DNA from: Paenibacillus sinensis
GTDB lineage: Bacteria; Bacillota; Bacilli; Paenibacillales; Paenibacillaceae
Reading direction: 5' to 3'
DNA length: 64,000 nt
Assembly (NCBI RefSeq): GCF_019904155.1
Contig: NZ_JAHCMB010000051.1
Location: forward strand, 1 to 64,000
A model generated the notes under the pieces. It saw only the letters and a program-made list of their open reading frames with translations. It had not been told where the DNA came from and did no database searches. Positions within the stretch are counted from its first letter, which is position 1, and every line of letters starts with the position of its first letter. Below, piece by piece: positions 55,834 through 64,000 of this stretch. Both the position numbers and the translations under genes were made by a program.

Positions 55834-56600
55834 TGACTTTCGCCAACAAAACCGCTTCACCCTGGCTCTTGTCCGAGCCGAGCCATCGGGACGTCCTGCG
55901 TATATTTTGCTTGCCCTATGCGGGCGGGGGCGCCTCGATGTACCGGGGCTGGGAGCAGAGCTTGCCTGCCGGAACAGGCTGGTATCCCATTCAGCTGCCA
56001 GGAAGGGAGAATCGGATGGCAGAGCCGTCCAGAACGGATATGAGCGCATTGGTTGAAGACATTGCCACGGCAATTGCACCTTATTTGCAGCCCCCTTTTA
56101 TTCTGCTTGGGCACAGCCTGGGCGCCCGGGTTGCCTTCGAGCTTGCCCGGCAGCTCCGGCGAAGCTCGAAGCCCCAGCCTTGCAGGCTTGTCGTCTCCGG
56201 CAGCCGTGCTCCGCACATCCCCGAGCCGAGGCCTCTCCACAAGCTGCCGGATGAAGCCTTTGTGCAGGAGCTGCGCCGCTTCTCCGGTACGCCGGAGGCA
56301 ATTCTCCAGAACAAGGAGCTTATGGACCTGTTTCTCCCAATATTACGCGCTGACTTCACGCTGGATGAGACATATGTATATTCCGAAGAAAATGAGCTGG
56401 GCTGCGCGATTTCAGCTTTTGCCGGTACAAGTGATCCGGAGGCAAACCGGGAAGAAATGAAGGCGTGGAGCGGTTGTACCAACGGAGCGTTTACCCTTGA
56501 AATGATTGAAGGCGGCCATTTTTTTGTCAAGACGAATACAGCTCCCCTGTTGAACTCGCTTGCCTCAATCGTTAGGGAGCATATGGAACGGAGAGCATAA
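55830..56600 (+). CDS. Type II thioesterase of the metallophore locus
   Basis: 256 residues, alpha/beta-hydrolase fold, of the GrsT/YbtT group that clears misprimed or stalled carrier domains of NRPSs. Nucleophile Ser96 in GHSLGARVAFELARQL, catalytic histidine in EGGHFFV near residue 230, aspartate likely in FAGTSDPEA. Its ATG overlaps the stop of the AraC gene (ATGA), so it is made together with the regulator rather than with the NRPS operon. GGAGGG precedes it. Confidence 0.93.
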   Translation: MMTFANKTASPWLLSEPSHRDVLRIFCLPYAGGGASMYRGWEQSLPAGTGWYPIQLPGRENRMAEPSRTDMSALVEDIATAIAPYLQPPFILLGHSLGARVAFELARQLRRSSKPQPCRLVVSGSRAPHIPEPRPLHKLPDEAFVQELRRFSGTPEAILQNKELMDLFLPILRADFTLDETYVYSEENELGCAISAFAGTSDPEANREEMKAWSGCTNGAFTLEMIEGGHFFVKTNTAPLLNSLASIVREHMERRA

Positions 56601-56936
56601 CTTTGCCGGTGAACGGCAGTCCACAACCGGTGTGAAATCGAGCAGGAGGCACAGCAAAATGCCCATACAGCCGGTCAGGCGACCGCCGCATAGGCGCATT
56701 GAGTCATATCTTATTTCAGCGTTACCGCGAGATAAGCGAGCAGGGGAGGCTCATCTTCAGCACATAGCATGGAATACCCAAAGTGCTCCACTAATCGTAC
56801 CTCCTGCAAAAAAATACGTGTTCCTCGCGTCTTGGGCATTTATGCGGCAAGATCACTAAGGACACGTATTTTTATCTTACTCAGAGGATTGATGACGCAG
56901 CAATTACTTATTACTACGAATTTGCTCCGTTATCGC
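56601..56936. other. Intergenic region between thioesterase and aldo/keto reductase genes
   Basis: No gene recognised. A short open stretch at about 56640-56760 gives no family I can name. A strong hairpin occupies 56809-56873. Confidence 0.5.
56809..56873. terminator. Bidirectional terminator hairpin, copy 1 of a repeated element
   Basis: AAAAATACGTGTTCCT pairs with AAGGACACGTATTTTT (one bulged base), with an inner TCTTG/CAAGA pair. T runs on both strands could end the rightward thioesterase operon and the leftward aldo/keto reductase gene. A related hairpin lies at 58769-58827. Confidence 0.7.
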
Positions 56937-57872
56937 TTAAGCTTTGAAAATTTGATCGATTTCCTGAATTTCTTCAGCCGTCAGCTTAACATCCAGGGTC
57001 TTCAGATTATTCAGCACCTGGTCGGCCCGTTTAGCTCCCGGAATCACGGCGTCGATAGCGTCGTTGGCCAAGTACCAGGCCAGAACGACGTGAGCAACTT
57101 CAGTGCCCTTGGCGTCCGCGATCCGGCGCACACGCTCCACCTTCTCCAGATTTTGCACAAAGGCTTCGCCCTGGAAATGAGGAATCCCTGCACGCAGATC
57201 ATTGAAACTCGAATCCTTAGTATATTTACCGGCCAGCAAGCCGGAAGCCAGCGGGAAGTATGGAATAAAGGAAATCTGATTCTGAATCGTATACGGGAAA
57301 TAGCTTTGCTCGGCAGCACGGTCCAGCAAATTGTATTCGCCCTGGAGCACATCGACATAGCCGTCTTTGTTCGCCTCTTTAAGCTGTTCCAGCGAGAAGT
57401 TCGATACCCCGATAGAGCGGATTTTCCCTTCATCCTTTAACTGCTTCAACGCACCAACGGCCTCAGCCTTCGGGGTGTCCTCATCCGGGAAGTGAATGTA
57501 CATCAGGTCAATATAATCGGTTTGCAGACGCTTTAGGCTCTTCTCAACTTCCTCGCGCAAAAATGCCGGGGAATTATCAAGAATAACTTTTCCGTCAACA
57601 ATTTTATGAGCTGCCTTGGTGGCGATAACGAGGTCGGAGCGGTTGCCCGTCTCTTTTATCACCTCGCCGATCAGTTCCTCGGAGCGCCCCAGACCATAGA
57701 AAAAGGCGGTGTCCAGAAAATTGATCCCGCTCCGGATTGCCTCGCGGACAAGCTCCTTGCCAACCTCTTCATCCAGATTCGGATAGATGTTGTGCCCGCC
57801 AACTGCATTGGTGCCTAAACCGATCGGATGAACATACAAATCGGACTTTCCGAGCCGAGCTTTTTCTGTCAT
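56937..57872 (-). CDS. Aldo/keto reductase
   Basis: NADPH-dependent oxidoreductase with a TIM barrel, 311 residues. The catalytic tetrad is visible as Asp and Tyr in FLDTAFFYG, Lys in IATKAAHK and His in [19 protein letters not shown] and [11 protein letters not shown] mark the cofactor site. Similar to YhdN/IolS-type (AKR11) proteins. The substrate is unknown. It lies 19 bases downstream of the IclR-type regulator gene on the same strand and is probably controlled by it. Confidence 0.92.
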   Translation of the reverse strand: MTEKARLGKSDLYVHPIGLGTNAVGGHNIYPNLDEEVGKELVREAIRSGINFLDTAFFYGLGRSEELIGEVIKETGNRSDLVIATKAAHKIVDGKVILDNSPAFLREEVEKSLKRLQTDYIDLMYIHFPDEDTPKAEAVGALKQLKDEGKIRSIGVSNFSLEQLKEANKDGYVDVLQGEYNLLDRAAEQSYFPYTIQNQISFIPYFPLASGLLAGKYTKDSSFNDLRAGIPHFQGEAFVQNLEKVERVRRIADAKGTEVAHVVLAWYLANDAIDAVIPGAKRADQVLNNLKTLDVKLTAEEIQEIDQIFKA

Positions 57873-57891
57873 TTCAGATAACCTTCTTTCG

Positions 57892-58722
57892 TTAGACTAA
57901 TATTGTAGGATGGGCGTATAGTTCCTTGGTTATGCTGTGGCTGGCCTTTACCATAACAGGAATGAGGCTCCGCATCGTTTTTTTGGGCATATTCCCGGCA
58001 GAGTCAGCAATAGAGAATGATGCTACGACCTTTTGATCATAGAAAATAGGGCAAGCGATACAATGCATTCCTTCGAGAAATTCCTCATAATCAGTGGCAT
58101 AGTGCTGCTGTTGGATGACCTCAAGATGGCGGAGAAACAACTCGGGGTCCGTAAAAGTCTGTTCGGTTGCTCTCGTTAAGGATAGATGCTCGGTCAGCTC
58201 CAGCTGCTCCGTCTGTCCCAGATTGGCCAGCAAGACCTTTCCCAGCGCACTTTGATGAAGGGGAGTAGACCCCTTTTTGACATACATCATCTGCTTGGAA
58301 TCGGCATGGAACACCTGATGTTCAACGATGTTGGTGCCGTCCAGAGTGCCAACGAATATATTTCTCGCGACTTTCACCCCTAATTGATAGAAGGTTCGCA
58401 AATTAGACCAGTTAGGTGCTTGACCGCTGTCATGATCAGCGGCAAACAGATGCGGGTGAAGCTCATACAGCTTACCGACCTTGGTGATGTAATTCATCTC
58501 TTCCAGGGTGTATAACAGCCGAAAAGCAGTGGTCTTGTTTATTCCCAGATAGTCCGAGATATCGGCAAGCTTTAGCCCATGCTTCTCCTTTAACAGATCT
58601 AGAATTTGCAGTCCTTTTCTTAAACTGGATACCTCATATCTGGAAATGATCCTCACCTCAGCCTCAAATCTAGCATAAATGAAATTCCGCAGCTTAATCA
58701 ATGAACGCAGCTTTTGTTTCAC
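57892..58722 (-). CDS. IclR-family transcriptional regulator
   Basis: Winged helix-turn-helix at about residues 30-95 ([20 protein letters not shown], then the recognition helix [16 protein letters not shown]) and an IclR effector domain to the C-terminus ([37 protein letters not shown]). 276 residues if the GTG at 58722 is used, which lacks a ribosome site. A GTG at 58656 with GAGG nearby would give about 254 residues, closer to the usual 250, and may be the real start. Effector unknown. Confidence 0.88.
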   Translation of the reverse strand: MKQKLRSLIKLRNFIYARFEAEVRIISRYEVSSLRKGLQILDLLKEKHGLKLADISDYLGINKTTAFRLLYTLEEMNYITKVGKLYELHPHLFAADHDSGQAPNWSNLRTFYQLGVKVARNIFVGTLDGTNIVEHQVFHADSKQMMYVKKGSTPLHQSALGKVLLANLGQTEQLELTEHLSLTRATEQTFTDPELFLRHLEVIQQQHYATDYEEFLEGMHCIACPIFYDQKVVASFSIADSAGNMPKKTMRSLIPVMVKASHSITKELYAHPTILV

Positions 58723-58768
58723 AATGTGAAATATTCAAGCTCAGTATCGTCTGCAGATGAGCAAAATA

Positions 58769-58827
58769 AAAATACGTACCCGAGCGACTTGAGCATAAAA
58801 GCGTCAAGGCGCTGCGGACACGTATTT
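58769..58827. terminator. Hairpin, copy 2 of the repeated element
   Basis: AAATACGTACCCGAGCG (58770-58786) pairs with CGCTGCGGACACGTATTT (58810-58827) with a few mismatches; inner CTTGA/TCAAG. It shares its outer arms, including GGACACGTATTT, with the hairpin at 56809-56873. Confidence 0.6.
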
Positions 58828-58943
58828 AAGTAATACTTTACAGATTGTAGACGGTACTCTCACTCTTAATGAGCCCTACTCCCACATATAAATTGGGGGC
58901 AAAATGGGGGGCAAACAAGCAATGAGCTTCAAGTATTGGTTCA

Positions 58944-58969
58944 AAAAGCCTTGCTGCAACAAGGTTTTA
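58944..58969 (-). terminator. Terminator of the suf operon
   Basis: On the minus strand ACCTTG pairs with CAAGGC around TTGCAG, followed by TTTTT, just after the sufB stop. Confidence 0.65.
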
Positions 58970-58975
58970 TCGAAC

Positions 58976-60373
58976 TTATCCAATACTGCCCTCCATCTCG
59001 AATTTGATGAGACGATTCATCTCAACTGCGTACTCCATCGGAAGCTCCTTGGTGAACGGCTCGATGAAGCCCATAACGATCATCTGGGTCGCTTCGGCTT
59101 CCGACAGACCGCGGCTCATCAGATAGAAGAGCTGCTCCTCGGATACCTTGGAGACGGTCGCTTCATGCTCCAGCGTAATGTTATCGTTCATGATCTCGTT
59201 GTATGGAATCGTGTCCGAGGTGGACTGGTTATCCATAATGAGCGTGTCGCACTTGATGTTCGACTTCGCGCCTTCCGCCTGACGGCCGAAGGAAGCGAGA
59301 CCGCGGTAAGTCACCTTGCCGCCGTGCTTGCTGATCGACTTGGAGATAATGGTCGAAGTTGTATCCGGCGCCAGATGAATCATCTTGGCTCCGGCATCCT
59401 GGTGCTGGCCTTTGCCTGCAACCGCGATGGACAGAACAGAGCCCTTCGCGCCGCGTCCCTTCAGGATAACGGCTGGATACTTCATTGTCAGCTTGGAACC
59501 GATGTTGCCGTCGACCCATTCCATCGTCGCGTTCTCTTCAGCGACCGCGCGCTTCGTTACCAGGTTGTAGATGTTCGGCGCCCAGTTCTGGATCGTCGTA
59601 TAGCGGACGCGGGCGTTCTTCTTGCATATAATTTCAACAACGGCACTGTGCAGCGAGTTCGTGCTGTAGATCGGAGCGGTACAGCCTTCGACATAGTGTA
59701 CGAAGCTGTCTTCGTCTGCGATAATCAGCGTTCTCTCGAACTGGCCCATGTTCTCGGAGTTGATGCGGAAGTACGCCTGCAGCGGCACTTCACATTTCAC
59801 GCCCTTCGGAACATAGATGAAGCTTCCGCCCGACCAGACGGCGCTGTTCAGCGCGGCGAACTTGTTGTCGGTCGGAGGAATAACCGTGCCGAAATACTCC
59901 TTGAAGATTTCAGGATGCTCGCGGAGAGCCGTGTCGGTATCCGTAAAGATAACGCCCTGCTCTTCCAGATCCTTCTGCATGCTGTGATAGACAACCTCGG
60001 ATTCATACTGGGCGGATACGCCGGCGAGGAACTTCTGCTCCGCCTCCGGAATACCCAGCTTGTCGAAGGTCTCCTTGATTTCGGAAGGCACTTCCTCCCA
60101 TGTCTTGCCCTGTTTCTCAGAAGGTCTTACATAATATTGAATGTCATTGAAATCCAGTTCGTCGAGGTCTCCACCCCAGCGCGGCAGCGGCATCTTGCCG
60201 AACTGCTCCAGGGATTTCAGCCGGAAATCCAGCATCCATTGCGGCTCATCCTTGATCGTTGAAATTTCTTTGACAATTTCCGGCGTCAGGCCTTTACCCG
60301 TTTGGAATACCGCCTTGTGCTCGTCCCGGAATCCATATTTGTACTCTTCAATCTCAGGCGCTTTCTTGGCCAT
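58976..60373 (-). CDS. sufB: Fe-S cluster scaffold protein SufB
   Basis: Scaffold subunit of the SufBCD complex that assembles iron-sulfur clusters, 465 residues. Typical segments are [57 protein letters not shown] and [15 protein letters not shown]. The start at 60373 has GGAGG 8 bases upstream and begins the conserved sequence; 30 codons of open frame upstream overlap sufU and are not conserved. Last gene of the sufCDSUB operon. Confidence 0.96.
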   Translation of the reverse strand: MAKKAPEIEEYKYGFRDEHKAVFQTGKGLTPEIVKEISTIKDEPQWMLDFRLKSLEQFGKMPLPRWGGDLDELDFNDIQYYVRPSEKQGKTWEEVPSEIKETFDKLGIPEAEQKFLAGVSAQYESEVVYHSMQKDLEEQGVIFTDTDTALREHPEIFKEYFGTVIPPTDNKFAALNSAVWSGGSFIYVPKGVKCEVPLQAYFRINSENMGQFERTLIIADEDSFVHYVEGCTAPIYSTNSLHSAVVEIICKKNARVRYTTIQNWAPNIYNLVTKRAVAEENATMEWVDGNIGSKLTMKYPAVILKGRGAKGSVLSIAVAGKGQHQDAGAKMIHLAPDTTSTIISKSISKHGGKVTYRGLASFGRQAEGAKSNIKCDTLIMDNQSTSDTIPYNEIMNDNITLEHEATVSKVSEEQLFYLMSRGLSEAEATQMIVMGFIEPFTKELPMEYAVEMNRLIKFEMEGSIG

Positions 60374-60396
60374 GGGGTACGCCTCCTTCAGTTCGT

Positions 60397-63336
<2,940 letters not shown>

Positions 63337-63363
63337 AAATGGTCTCCTCCTTCCTGCCGTTTG

Positions 63364-64000
63364 TTAAGCTTCCTGTCCTACGGTCTCATCTTCGATTCCA
63401 AGCTCTTCCTTGACCCATTCGTAACCTTCGGCTTCCAGACGCTCCGCGAGCTCCGGACCGCCGGACTTCACGATTCGGCCCTGCATCATAACATGGACAA
63501 AATCAGGCTTGATATAGTTGAGCAGACGCTGGTAGTGAGTAATGACAAGGAATCCGCGGTCTTCGCTGCGCAAAGCGTTAACGCCTTGGGCCACGATCTT
63601 CAGCGCGTCGATGTCAAGTCCGGAGTCGATCTCGTCCAGAATGACGATCTTCGGTTCCAGCATCATCATCTGCAGAATTTCATTGCGTTTCTTCTCGCCG
63701 CCGGAGAAGCCTTCATTCAGGTAACGGTGCATGAACTGCGGGTCCATCTCCAGGTCCTTCATCTTGCCTTCCATCAGACGGATGAATTTGATCAGCGATA
63801 TTTCGCTGCCTTCCTCGCGGCGGGCGTTGATTGCGCTGCGCAGGAAGTCGGAATTCGTGACGCCGGCGATTTCGCTCGGGTACTGCATGGCCAGGAACAA
63901 TCCCGCGCGGGCGCGTTCGTCAACAGCCATTTCCAGCAGGTCTTCGCCTTCAAGAGTTACCGTTCCTTCCGTTACTTCGTATTTCGGGTGTCCCATGAGC
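63364..64000 (-). CDS. sufC: Fe-S cluster assembly ATPase SufC (partial, cut by window edge)
   Basis: ABC-type ATPase of the SufBCD complex. About 212 residues are visible; the N-terminus with the Walker A motif lies beyond base 64000. Visible motifs are Q-loop AMQYPSEI, signature [11 protein letters not shown], Walker [14 protein letters not shown] and the H-loop in VITHYQRLL. The sequence aligns from MGHPKYEV onwards, which in full-length proteins follows Walker A, so this is truncation by the window, not a broken gene. Confidence 0.95.
   Translation of the reverse strand, partial: LMGHPKYEVTEGTVTLEGEDLLEMAVDERARAGLFLAMQYPSEIAGVTNSDFLRSAINARREEGSEISLIKFIRLMEGKMKDLEMDPQFMHRYLNEGFSGGEKKRNEILQMMMLEPKIVILDEIDSGLDIDALKIVAQGVNALRSEDRGFLVITHYQRLLNYIKPDFVHVMMQGRIVKSGGPELAERLEAEGYEWVKEELGIEDETVGQEA

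Noticed and set aside
56640..56760. Possible remnant of a phosphopantetheinyl transferase or other gene
   Set aside because: The short open frames give no recognisable motif such as the Sfp GIDIE or WSxKES signatures.
58890..58915. GGGGGCAAAATGGGGGG stretch that might be an attachment site
   Set aside because: No integrase, no second copy and no tRNA gene in the window.
63364..64000. SufC seeming to lack its N-terminus and Walker A
   Set aside because: The reading frame runs to the window edge; this is truncation by the window, not gene decay.

Overview
The window reads as chromosome of a spore-forming Gram-positive rod of the Paenibacillus type. The evidence is a cotJABC spore-coat operon, a YesM/YesN-style sugar two-component system with a lipoprotein ABC importer lacking its own ATPase, AGGAGG ribosome sites with many GTG/TTG starts, and the Bacillota suf order (sufC-sufD-sufS-sufU-sufB). 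I saw no rRNA, tRNA, CRISPR array, prophage or insertion sequence.

Layout. 0.4-9.8 kb is an alpha-galactoside module: GH36 alpha-galactosidase, lipoprotein binding protein, AraC-type response regulator, sensor kinase and two permeases. The binding-protein and permease promoters share one upstream motif at almost the same distance from weak -35 boxes. 9.8-11.2 kb is cotJABC, whose CotJA carries a long Met-rich repeat. 11.3-19.7 kb is housekeeping: CNNM/CorC protein, YfkAB radical SAM protein, two HD-GYP proteins, UppP, a YunD-like phosphoesterase and a fused MoaD-MoaE. 19.8-23.4 kb is a heterodimeric ABC exporter. 23.7-24.2 kb is a small VOC protein behind a LexA-box promoter.

24.4-56.6 kb is the main find: a metallophore locus. 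One ~30 kb leftward operon of twelve genes, many with overlapping stop/start codons, encodes an ECF importer (S, T and a fused A-A' ATPase), two exporter-fold ABC half-transporters resembling YbtP/YbtQ, a MATE pump, a fused salicyl-AMP ligase/salicylate synthase, a 3120-residue NRPS (ArCP-Cy-A-PCP-Cy-A-PCP), a saccharopine-dehydrogenase-like reductase, a thiazolinyl-imine reductase fused to a methyltransferase, a VOC protein and a second NRPS (docking-Cy-A-MT-PCP-TE). All three adenylation domains carry cysteine-type specificity residues, so the predicted scaffold is salicylate plus three cyclised cysteines, related to pyochelin, yersiniabactin and the streptococcal equibactin locus. Divergently transcribed are an AraC-family regulator with a cysteine-rich N-terminus and a type II thioesterase. 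The intergenic region holds both an exact Zur core palindrome and a near-perfect Fur box, which points to joint zinc and iron control.

56.8-58.8 kb holds an aldo/keto reductase and an IclR-type regulator, bracketed by two related hairpins. 58.9-64 kb is the suf iron-sulfur assembly operon; sufC runs off the right edge.
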